The translations under genes and the position numbers were made by a program. A model generated the notes under the pieces. That model did not search any database. It saw only the letters and a list, made by a program, of their open reading frames with translations, and was not told the DNA's origin. Shown here piece by piece: positions 42,006-49,888 of a stretch of DNA of 64,000 bases. Origin of the DNA: JBBRGK01 sp036741355 (GTDB lineage: Bacteria > Chloroflexota > Dehalococcoidia > CAUJGQ01); the NCBI GenBank assembly GCA_036741355.1, contig DAINSK010000001.1:124001-188000 (forward strand). The letters run 5' to 3'. Positions within the stretch are counted from its first letter, which is position 1. Each line of letters opens with the position of its first letter.

Positions 42006-43714
42006 ACGGAGACGGGCCAACCGGTAGTAACGGACATGTGGATGCCGGACGACAACCGCTGCAGTTCGTTTCCGCGTTGCCGTCACCGACACTGAAGCCG
42101 CTCGGGGCAGTGATCGGCGGGTCGCTGAGCCACGGGCTCGAAGTTCGGCTCGACTCCAACGTGGACGTGGAGGCGATGGCCGTCGGGCGCTACGCGACGA
42201 TCGAGGCGAACGGGCAGCTATTTTTCGGCATGATCACCGACGTCGAGCTACGGACGACCATGCCTGCGCTGCTGGATTCGCCACCGGGCCAAGACGACGA
42301 CTTTCTGCGCGACGTCTACCGCGGCACGGCGGCCTATGCGGTGCTGCACGTCACGCCAATGCTACGTGTGTCGGCGTTGGAAAACAATCCACCCGAGCCC
42401 GTGAAGACCGTGCCGGCACACTTTTCATACGTACGCGAGGCTACGCAGGGCGAGGTGGAACGGATCTTCGGCGCCGAGGACCCGCAACACTTCGTGATCG
42501 GCACACCGCTGGACATGGACGTTAAAGTCCGGCTCGACTACGAACGCTTCGTGGAGCGCAGCAACGGCATCTTCGGCAAGAGCGGCACCGGTAAAACCTT
42601 CCTCACGCGCCTGGTGCTGTTGAACGTCATTCAGAAGAGCAACGCACAGCGAGACGCCGAGCACAAGGCGGTTCACCTCGTCTTCGACATGCACAATGAG
42701 TATGGCTGGGAGGGCACGTACGAAGGCCCGGGTGGCGCGGTCAAAGGGCTAAAACAGCTCGTGCCCGGATCGGTCAGCGTATTCACACTCGACGAGGAGA
42801 GCTCCCGCAATCGCAAGGTTAAATACGACTCCGCCGTGACGATCGGTTACAACCAGATAGAAGCCGAGGACATCGCACTCCTGGGGGAGACGCTCAACCT
42901 TTCAGAAAATTCGGTCGAGGCCTGCCACGCGTTACAGGCGCGCTTCAGGGAGGGCTGGCTGGACCAGGCGCTCGAACTTTTCCCGGACGAAAACGGCCCC
43001 GGCAGCGACCTGCTGAAGCAACTGTCGATTCATCCGGCGACAGTCACGAACCTTCAGCGCGGGCTGCGCAAGCTTATACGCAACAAGCCCTTCCTCGTCC
43101 CCAACGCGCCTGCCGATTCGCTCAAGATAATGCTCAGCACGCTGCTCGGCGGCAAGAGCGTTGTGATCGAGTTCGGCCGATTCGGCAACGAGCTCGACAG
43201 CTACATGCTGGTCGCCAACATCCTCACCCGCCGCATCTACAACGAGTACCGGGACCTGAAGGAAAAAGCTATGGGCGATCGTAGTCAAGAGCCGATTCGG
43301 CTGATGATCACGATCGAAGAGGCGCATAAGTTCCTCGACCCGCGTGTTGCAAACCAGACGATCTTCGGCCAGATCGCGCGGGAGATGCGGAAGTACAACG
43401 TCACGCTGCTGGTCATCGACCAGCGGCCGAGCATGATTGACAGCGAAGTGATGTCGCAACTGGGCACCAAGGTCACCTGTCTGCTCGACAACGAGCGGGA
43501 CATCGACGCGGTGCTAGCAGGGGTCTCCGGGAAATCCGGCCTGAAAGACGTGCTGGCGCGTTTGGAGACAAAGCAGCAAACGCTCATCCTCGGCCACGCC
43601 GTGCCCATGCCAATCGTGGTCCGTCCCGAAGACTACACTTCGACCTACGATCGCTGGCAACAGGATCTGACCGGCAGACCGAAGGCGAAGATCTCGGACT
43701 TGTATCCGGAGTAG
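42002..43714 (+). CDS. herA: HerA-like DNA translocase ATPase
   Basis: A 570-residue hexameric-ATPase-type protein of the HerA/FtsK superfamily. An N-terminal HAS-barrel (GGSLSHGLEVRLDSNVDVEAMAVGRYATIEA) precedes the Walker A GIFGKSGTGKTFL (about 192-204). Walker B is LMITIEEAHKFLDP near 437, and IAREMRKYNVTLLVIDQRPS holds the arginine/sensor region. The C-terminal tail RPEDYTSTYDRW clamps neighbouring subunits in known HerA proteins. With NurA it should form a DNA-end-processing machine for recombination, or possibly for defence. A decayed copy of the 3' end lies 0.7 kb downstream. Confidence 0.92.
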   Translation: MNGDGPTGSNGHVDAGRQPLQFVSALPSPTLKPLGAVIGGSLSHGLEVRLDSNVDVEAMAVGRYATIEANGQLFFGMITDVELRTTMPALLDSPPGQDDDFLRDVYRGTAAYAVLHVTPMLRVSALENNPPEPVKTVPAHFSYVREATQGEVERIFGAEDPQHFVIGTPLDMDVKVRLDYERFVERSNGIFGKSGTGKTFLTRLVLLNVIQKSNAQRDAEHKAVHLVFDMHNEYGWEGTYEGPGGAVKGLKQLVPGSVSVFTLDEESSRNRKVKYDSAVTIGYNQIEAEDIALLGETLNLSENSVEACHALQARFREGWLDQALELFPDENGPGSDLLKQLSIHPATVTNLQRGLRKLIRNKPFLVPNAPADSLKIMLSTLLGGKSVVIEFGRFGNELDSYMLVANILTRRIYNEYRDLKEKAMGDRSQEPIRLMITIEEAHKFLDPRVANQTIFGQIAREMRKYNVTLLVIDQRPSMIDSEVMSQLGTKVTCLLDNERDIDAVLAGVSGKSGLKDVLARLETKQQTLILGHAVPMPIVVRPEDYTSTYDRWQQDLTGRPKAKISDLYPE

Positions 43715-43723
43715 GTCACAGTC

Positions 43724-44278
43724 CTACAGCTCGAACAGGACAGCGAGGTCGATTCGGACACCCGGCAGCGACACCGGCTCGACGGTCCCTTCACGATACA
43801 CCGTCTCGGTGTAGCTCCCGTCTGCTTGCCGCCGCCAAGCAGTCAGCGTGCGGTCGTACGGGTGAACCAGCCAGATCTCGGCGTCGCCGCGCTGTCGGTA
43901 CTCCCGCAGCTGCGTTTCCACGTCGTAGTCTCCGGTGGACGGCGACCAGACTCCCACGACGAGGGGCATAGGTTCTGTATAGACTTCCAGACTTCGGCTG
44001 CGCTCCTCCCTCGCCCGACGTACATACACCCTGGGGATAACAACGACATCGGGAATGTAGAACGAGCCATTAGGAATTCGGAGGCGGGCGCCGTTAATGT
44101 CGACCCGAAACTCGCGCCTGCTTAGTTGCGCATTCAGTTCCGCCACCAATGTGCTCGCACTATCGGTATGCTCAACCGTCATGCCCGGCTTCTGCCGCAG
44201 GTGGCCGCACTGCAGCTCCCACTGTCCATCGGGGTCCTCCAAGGCCACCCGCTCGTAGTTGCTGGCACTGACAACCAT
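43724..44278 (-). CDS. Uma2-family putative endonuclease with altered active site
   Basis: The 184-residue protein belongs to the Uma2 (DUF820) restriction-endonuclease-like family. The first acidic residue is kept (Asp77 in YIPDVVVI). The usual Glu of VEVLSPST is Gly109 (LVVGVWSPST), and the usual Lys before the LxxYR helix is Gln123 (ETQLREYR). Two of three PD-(D/E)xK residues are therefore lost and the protein is probably not a nuclease. The start is an ATG behind GGGGG. It is inserted, in opposite direction, between herA and a fragment of herA. Confidence 0.8.
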   Translation of the reverse strand: MVVSASNYERVALEDPDGQWELQCGHLRQKPGMTVEHTDSASTLVAELNAQLSRREFRVDINGARLRIPNGSFYIPDVVVIPRVYVRRAREERSRSLEVYTEPMPLVVGVWSPSTGDYDVETQLREYRQRGDAEIWLVHPYDRTLTAWRRQADGSYTETVYREGTVEPVSLPGVRIDLAVLFEL

Positions 44279-44409
44279 GTTGTACCCCCGTCCGCTACCC
44301 GGGCGATATCGGTCCTCGCGCGACGCCTATGCGTTGCCAGACAAGGATATCACGCTAGCAGGGCGTTTGCCTGACAGCGGCATGGTGGCCTTACATGCAA
44401 CCACAGTAC

Positions 44410-44550
44410 CTCGAGACGAGGAGACTGTACTGCGCCGCCGCACCCATGCAAATCCTGGTCCGTCCCAAAGATTTCGAATCGACCTATGAGCGCTGGCAGC
44501 CGGACCCGACCGACCGGCCGAAGGCAAAGAGCTCGTATTTGGATCCGGAA
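44410..44550 (+). pseudogene. Decayed duplicate of the herA 3' end
   Basis: The 47 codons here read LETRRLYCAAAPMQILVRPK and then DFESTYERWQPDPTDRPKAK, matching the last 50 codons of herA at 43562-43711 (LETKQQTLILGHAVPMPIVV, RPEDYTSTYDRWQQDLTGRP). By eye the last 107 bases are about four-fifths identical. It lacks everything upstream and has no stop at the right place. It ends eight bases before the stop of secDF on the other strand. It is a remnant of a second herA. Confidence 0.8.
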
Positions 44551-44557
44551 CCTGCAA

Positions 44558-47248
44558 TCAGACGACCGGCTGGCGCGGAGACGGGGCACCGACGCCCGTC
44601 CGCGGACGCGGAGCGCGGCGGTGAAGGCCGAGGCGTGCCAGGAAGCGACGCACGTACGGGCCCGGATCGTGGTGCTCCCAGTCGACCAATACCTGGCTTG
44701 CGATAGCGATCGAACTGTACGTGCCTGAAATAATGCCGATGAGCAGCACCAGCACGAAGCTCTGAATCGTGGCGCCACCGAGCAGCAAGAGCGCCACCAG
44801 CGTAAACACCACCGTCAGCGACGTGCTGAGCGAGCGGTCTAAGGTTTGCAGCAGGCTCTCGTTTACGGTCACATCGAACTCTCGGCTGACCCCGCGACGC
44901 AAGTTCTCACGGATTCGGTCGAACACCACGATCGTGTCGTGGACGCTGAAGCCGATGACCGTCAGCAGCCCGGTGATGAACATCGTGTTGATCTCGGTGT
45001 GGAAGACCTTCCCGAATATCGAGAACAGGCCGACCACGACGACGACGTCGTGTAACAGCGCGACGATTGCGCAGGCGCCGTAGCGGAATGGATTACGCAC
45101 CGCCCTGAACGCCCAGGTGATGTAGAGAAGGATTGCAATCGATGCGACCAGCACCGCCAGGGTCGCTTTTTGCACGATCTCGCGTGACACGATCGCCGAC
45201 ACGGTATCGCTGTCGATGACGCGGTCGGTGACGTGGTTGTTGATATCGGTCAGGTGACCGAACCTGGCCATCAGCCCGCTGCGTAGGCTGTCGAGCGCCG
45301 TTCGCTCGGCCGGCCCCACGTCGCTGCTCGTCACGTTGCCCGGAATCTCCCGAACGCGAATGATAAACTCGCTATTGTCGGCGCCCTGGACGCGGTTTTC
45401 TGGGTAACCGAGTGTTTTTAGCTCGCTTCGCAGGTCGTTTGCGGACGCCGCTGCTTTAAGCTTGAGTTCAGCGCCGTTTCCGCCCGCCCTGAACGAGTCG
45501 AGCGAGAAATCCTGACCAAGCTTCAACTGCAGCTGTTCTTCGGACGGCGCCTGCGAGAATTGAACGTCATACGTCTGAGACCCCTTCGACGTGACAGTGG
45601 GATCGCCGAAGCCGTACGTCCGGAGCGTGTCTTCGAGCTGTCCCTGCGAAGGAGACTGCTGAAAGCGCAGCGTAAACGTCGTACCGCTGGTGAATTCAAT
45701 TCCCGGCCTCAAGCTGGGCGGAATCGCAAGCGACAAGAGTCCAGGCACCATGATCGCGAGCGAGAGCACGTAGTACCACTTGCGGTTGCCCACCAGATTC
45801 AGCACGGCCGGCAGGACGCGGCGCTGCGGCCGCAGCGCCTGCGCCTCCGAGGCTGTGCGCGCGTACTGGGGCCGTTGCGCTCCAAACATCCACCTCGTGT
45901 GCCCGAGCCGGGTGCCGACGGTCAGCCGCAGGAATAGCCTGGTGATCAAGATTGAGGAGACGAGGCTGATGATGACGCCGATCGCCAGGTTGAGCGCGAA
46001 GCCCTTGACCAGCGACGCTCCGAACTGGTCGCCAAACCAGTACAGGATCAGGCTGGTCATGATCGTCGAGATGTTGCTATCGCGGATCGACGTCCACGCG
46101 CGGTTGAAGCCGGCGTCGATCGCCGAATTCAGACCGCGACCCGCGCGCAACTCTTCCTTGGTACGTTCAAAGATGAGGATATTTGCATCTACCGCGATGC
46201 CGATCGAAAGCACGAATGCGGCGATGCCAGGCAGGGTGAGCGTCACCGGAATGAGTTTGAAGATCATCAAGACCGTGGCGGCGTAGACGCAGAGGGCCAG
46301 AGTCGCGAGGATACCCGGAAGCCGGTAGAACATGATCATAAAGAACGCCACGGCGATGAAGCCGATTTCGCCCGCGAAAACGCTCTTGGAGACCGAGTCC
46401 TTGCCGAGCGTCGCGTCGACCGTCGTCTGCTGCACTACTTTGAACGGCAACGGCAGGGCGCCGGCATTGAGCTGCGCGACCAGTTGCTTCGCGTCGAGGT
46501 TGCCGCCGGTAATCTGACCCTGATCGGTGATCTGTGACTGCACGACCGGCGCGGATATCTGCTCGTTGTCCAGGTAGATTGCGACGGGCTTGCCGATGTT
46601 ACGGCCTGTAACGGCGCCAAATATCTTGGCGCCATCCGAATTGAACTGGAAGTTTACGTCGGGACGTCCAATCTGGTCCGTGCCAACAAACGAGTTCGGC
46701 TTGAGGAACTTCCCTGTTAGCTGCGGCTCGCCGTTAGGGCACCCGACATCCAGGCAGGCGGGCTGGAAAACCGGCTGGCCGTTTGCATCGGTTCCCTGGC
46801 GCCCGGTCGTCGGATCGATCTTCGGTTCTTGGAACAGCAGTTGCGCCGTGCGCCCGATGAGATCGCGCGCCTGGTCGGCGCCAATGCCTGGAACGTCGAC
46901 GACGATACGGTTCGAACCCTGCCGCGTCACTTCAGCTTCGGAGAGACCGAACGCGTTCACCCGGCGCTCGTAAATCCCCTGGGCAGTTTTCATGGCCGAG
47001 TCGAGGTTGCTCTGGTTGTAGCCCGGAGGCGGGTCGGCCTGCACCACAGTGCGCGAGCCGCCACGCAGGTCGAGGCCCAAACGCATGCTCGGTCGGTTGA
47101 AGTCGCCGAGGCGGAGGCCCTGACCGTGCGGCAACGGAATGAAGCTCGGCAGGTAGCGACCGGGTTCGCTGGGCCAGACCACGTACACCGCAAATGCAAA
47201 CAGCACTACGACGGCCGCTAGCAGGATTCGATTCGCGTTTTCGCGCAT
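44558..47248 (-). CDS. secDF: SecD-SecF fusion protein-export membrane protein
   Basis: SecD and SecF use the proton gradient to pull exported proteins through SecYEG. Here they are one chain of 896 residues with about 12 membrane helices. The SecD half has DLRGG at 60-64 and the large periplasmic P1 domain, then GIAAFVLSIGIAVDANILIFERTKEEL. The SecF half begins near residue 470 (LSLAIPPSLRPGIEFTSGT) and contains GFSVHDTIVVFDRIRENLR. I start at the ATG at 47248; the longer frame to 47338 begins with an unlikely polar stretch. It is the last gene of the operon, after yajC. Confidence 0.95.
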   Translation of the reverse strand: MRENANRILLAAVVVLFAFAVYVVWPSEPGRYLPSFIPLPHGQGLRLGDFNRPSMRLGLDLRGGSRTVVQADPPPGYNQSNLDSAMKTAQGIYERRVNAFGLSEAEVTRQGSNRIVVDVPGIGADQARDLIGRTAQLLFQEPKIDPTTGRQGTDANGQPVFQPACLDVGCPNGEPQLTGKFLKPNSFVGTDQIGRPDVNFQFNSDGAKIFGAVTGRNIGKPVAIYLDNEQISAPVVQSQITDQGQITGGNLDAKQLVAQLNAGALPLPFKVVQQTTVDATLGKDSVSKSVFAGEIGFIAVAFFMIMFYRLPGILATLALCVYAATVLMIFKLIPVTLTLPGIAAFVLSIGIAVDANILIFERTKEELRAGRGLNSAIDAGFNRAWTSIRDSNISTIMTSLILYWFGDQFGASLVKGFALNLAIGVIISLVSSILITRLFLRLTVGTRLGHTRWMFGAQRPQYARTASEAQALRPQRRVLPAVLNLVGNRKWYYVLSLAIMVPGLLSLAIPPSLRPGIEFTSGTTFTLRFQQSPSQGQLEDTLRTYGFGDPTVTSKGSQTYDVQFSQAPSEEQLQLKLGQDFSLDSFRAGGNGAELKLKAAASANDLRSELKTLGYPENRVQGADNSEFIIRVREIPGNVTSSDVGPAERTALDSLRSGLMARFGHLTDINNHVTDRVIDSDTVSAIVSREIVQKATLAVLVASIAILLYITWAFRAVRNPFRYGACAIVALLHDVVVVVGLFSIFGKVFHTEINTMFITGLLTVIGFSVHDTIVVFDRIRENLRRGVSREFDVTVNESLLQTLDRSLSTSLTVVFTLVALLLLGGATIQSFVLVLLIGIISGTYSSIAIASQVLVDWEHHDPGPYVRRFLARLGLHRRAPRPRTGVGAPSPRQPVV

Positions 47249-47391
47249 GTTGCGACTGGACCTCGACAGGCGCCCGCCTCTACAGGTTATGCGGGCGCAC
47301 CAGAAATTTTTACACCATTTCAAGTAGTATCGCGCCACGGGGGAGCTAGGCCAAGTGGGGAGGAAGACGTGACCCTCTATCTCCCCAGCGG

Positions 47392-47694
47392 TTAGGGGGC
47401 TGCGGGAACTGGTTCGGGTTGGGTTCGGCGTTCGAGGATCGCGGTGGTAAGCGCCCGCACTTCCATCCCCGGGGCAAGCTCCAATACGAGCTCGATCGGA
47501 CCTACAGCAGGCTGGCGGATATCGATGACCGTGGCGATCAATCCGCCGGTAGTTACGACCTCGTCGCCAGTTTGCAGCTCGAGCAGATCGCGTTTAGTCT
47601 TGCGCTGCTGCTGCAGCACAGGGCGTAGCAAGATGTAGTAGAAGCCGCCAAGCAAGATGGCCGACGTAACCATCAACTGCAGCATGATCGCCAT
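47392..47694 (-). CDS. yajC: Preprotein translocase subunit YajC
   Basis: The 100-residue protein has one N-terminal membrane helix (LQLMVTSAILLGGFYYILL) followed by the YajC core (LQQQRKTKRDLLELQTGDEVVTTGGLIATV). YajC joins SecDF, which is encoded 143 bases downstream. GGAGGG lies about five bases ahead of the ATG, over the end of cca, whose stop is four bases downstream on the other side. Confidence 0.93.
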   Translation of the reverse strand: MAIMLQLMVTSAILLGGFYYILLRPVLQQQRKTKRDLLELQTGDEVVTTGGLIATVIDIRQPAVGPIELVLELAPGMEVRALTTAILERRTQPEPVPAAP

Positions 47695-47698
47695 CGGA

Positions 47699-49207
47699 TT
47701 ACCCTCCTTGCCGTGTCGCCGACAATGAAGCGGCCGTTGCTCGTGCCAGCGTCAGCGCTTCCTCGCGCGTCCCGACTTCCCCGGCGGCCTGCGCTTCCAT
47801 AATTGTATCCAGCAGTGTCCCAATCAGTGGACCCGGGTGTATATCCAGTTCGCTCATCAGGTCGTCGCCGGTAATGAGCCGAATTGGTCGGCTAACCTGC
47901 TCATCCTCATATAGGATGCGCAGTACCCAGGCGGCATAGTCAATGTGCCCGGTCCACTCTTCCATCGTCAGACGCGGACCCCGAGCCGCCGCATGGTCTG
48001 CCAGGTTTAACAGCAGCAGGTCCGGCGATGCGTCACCCAGGTCTCTGAAAAAACGAAACAGCGCACGCCGCGTCGGCGCCTCGCCAGGGCCCGCCAGCAT
48101 TCCCGGCCTTAGGTGCTGGGCGATCAGCAAGCCGGCGTACTGGATCTCGTGCGCAGAAAGGCGCAGCGCTCCCAGCGTGTCCATCGTACGGCGGGCGCCC
48201 AGCTCAGGATGGCCATAGAAGCGCATATTACCGGATTGTGAATCGACCGTCTTCGTTTCGGGCTTACTGATGTCGTGCAGCAGTCCGGCGACTTTCAACA
48301 TTGACCGACGCGTCCGCCCCTCGCCCAGTTGCGCTTCCAGCCGCTGAGGAAGTCCCGGAACCCAATCGAAGCCATCCCATAACGCCCTCCAGAGCGTTGC
48401 GTCGACCTTGTGCGTTGGTGGCGCGCGTCGCAGCATCAGGTCAAGCGCCGCCAGCGTGTGCAGGCTGTGCTCGAACACGTCGTAGTAGTGCTCTTTTGGC
48501 TGGGAGACAGAGCGCGTCGCTTCCAGGTCCGGCAACATGGTCGTGAGCAGACGCAGGCTATCAAGCGTGCGAATACCGCTGGCCGCGTTGTCGCACTCGA
48601 ACAGGCGCATAAATTCGTCGCGTCGACGCTCGGCCGCGGCGCGCGGCAGGAGAGACGCCGCGGCGCGAGCGAGTTCCTGCGTCTGCTGGTCGAGGGTGAA
48701 TCCGAGCTCGAGGCCAAACCGCACCACCCTCAGCAGGCGTACGGGGTCGTCTATGAAGGACTCGGGTGAAGCGACCTTCACCCGCTTGCGCCTGAGATCC
48801 CCCAGTCCGCCCGTCGGATCGATGAAAGAGGGACCTTCACCGTCAACCGGCACAGCGATCGCGTTGATAGTGAAGTCGCGCGCCGCCAGATCTCCTTCCA
48901 GAGTGGGGGCGCGGAGCCGCGTCAGGTCCACGGTCCGCATCTGTTCCATTGGCTCGCGAAGAACTACGCGGTAGGTCCCTCGATCGGGGTCGAGCGCCAC
49001 GACTGCCCCGTTGGCTCGGGCACCAATTCGTCGCGCCATGCTCAACGGGTCCCCGTGCACGGCCAAGTCGAGGTCGTGGTTCTGGCGCCCCAGCAACGCG
49101 TCTCGAACGAATCCGCCGACCAAATAGGCGCGCGTGTCCTCGCTGGCCGCAAGAAGCGACAAGAGTTCCGGTGGGATCAGTTGAATACACTCGGCCGCGC
49201 TAACCAC
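47699..49207 (-). CDS. cca: CCA-adding enzyme / poly(A) polymerase family nucleotidyltransferase with HD domain
   Basis: A class II tRNA nucleotidyltransferase-type protein of 502 residues. The head domain shows LVGGFVRDALLGR, HDLDLAVHG (catalytic acids) and ARDFTINAIAV. The neck shows DDPVRLLRVVRF, with the Arg that reads the incoming nucleotide, and an HD-type domain follows (LLHDISKPETKT). The tRNA-Arg in this window has no encoded CCA, so the organism needs such an enzyme. CCA-adding, A-adding and poly(A) polymerase activities cannot be told apart by sequence alone. Confidence 0.92.
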   Translation of the reverse strand: MVSAAECIQLIPPELLSLLAASEDTRAYLVGGFVRDALLGRQNHDLDLAVHGDPLSMARRIGARANGAVVALDPDRGTYRVVLREPMEQMRTVDLTRLRAPTLEGDLAARDFTINAIAVPVDGEGPSFIDPTGGLGDLRRKRVKVASPESFIDDPVRLLRVVRFGLELGFTLDQQTQELARAAASLLPRAAAERRRDEFMRLFECDNAASGIRTLDSLRLLTTMLPDLEATRSVSQPKEHYYDVFEHSLHTLAALDLMLRRAPPTHKVDATLWRALWDGFDWVPGLPQRLEAQLGEGRTRRSMLKVAGLLHDISKPETKTVDSQSGNMRFYGHPELGARRTMDTLGALRLSAHEIQYAGLLIAQHLRPGMLAGPGEAPTRRALFRFFRDLGDASPDLLLLNLADHAAARGPRLTMEEWTGHIDYAAWVLRILYEDEQVSRPIRLITGDDLMSELDIHPGPLIGTLLDTIMEAQAAGEVGTREEALTLARATAASLSATRQGG

Positions 49208-49222
49208 GGAAGAGCTTCCCGT

Positions 49223-49795
49223 CTACTCGGCTGCCTCGCGGGAACCTCCCGCAGCTACCGAGTCATCGCCTTCATCGCTCGCGTCTCCGCTTTCTCGGGA
49301 CCCCTGACGGATGCGATACAGATCCTCGCGCTTCTCAAGCCGATCAATATAGAGGTTGCCGTTGACGTGACCGATCTCGTGTTCGAGCGCTTGAGCCAGC
49401 AGGGAACCCTTCGGCGCCTTTATTCGCATCTCTTTCCCGCGGCGGTCGAGGCCCTTCGCGACGACGGTTTCGGATCTATAGAGCTCGCCCTGGTACCCGG
49501 GTATCGACAGGCAGCCCTCGGTGACACGCCTTCGCCCGCTCGTCTTGACGATCTCCGGATTGGCAAGCGCAAACGCCGGGTGCTCGGGATCGGTCTCCTC
49601 TACCACAATCAGCCGCAGCGGCGTGCCAACCTGCGACGCGGCCAATCCGACGCCCGGCGCATCACGCATGGTCTCGAACATGTCGTCGATCAGCCGTTGG
49701 ATGGAGCGATCACGCACGTCCCGGACGCGATTGCTCGGGCGCCGCAAGACGTCATCGCCCGGGCCCCCGAGCACTACGATAGGAATAATCGCCAC
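49223..49795 (-). CDS. def: Peptide deformylase
   Basis: This metalloenzyme removes the N-formyl group from new proteins. The three motifs are GVGLAASQVG, EGCLSIPGY (metal Cys) and EHEIGHVNG (metal His pair and catalytic Glu). The last differs from the usual QHExDHLxG by Glu for Gln and Gly for Asp. I start at the GTG at 49795 (190 aa), seven bases behind GGAG; the frame to 49876 begins with an unrelated stretch. A polar tail of about 25 residues follows the catalytic core. It lies between priA and cca. Confidence 0.92.
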   Translation of the reverse strand: MAIIPIVVLGGPGDDVLRRPSNRVRDVRDRSIQRLIDDMFETMRDAPGVGLAASQVGTPLRLIVVEETDPEHPAFALANPEIVKTSGRRRVTEGCLSIPGYQGELYRSETVVAKGLDRRGKEMRIKAPKGSLLAQALEHEIGHVNGNLYIDRLEKREDLYRIRQGSRESGDASDEGDDSVAAGGSREAAE

Positions 49796-49888
49796 TCGCT
49801 CGCTCCGCTCTTCGCCGGCTCGGTCTGGATCCGACACGCACCATTGTAAAGGATGCTTTGCAGCCGCCAAATACAATCGGAGCGCCGG

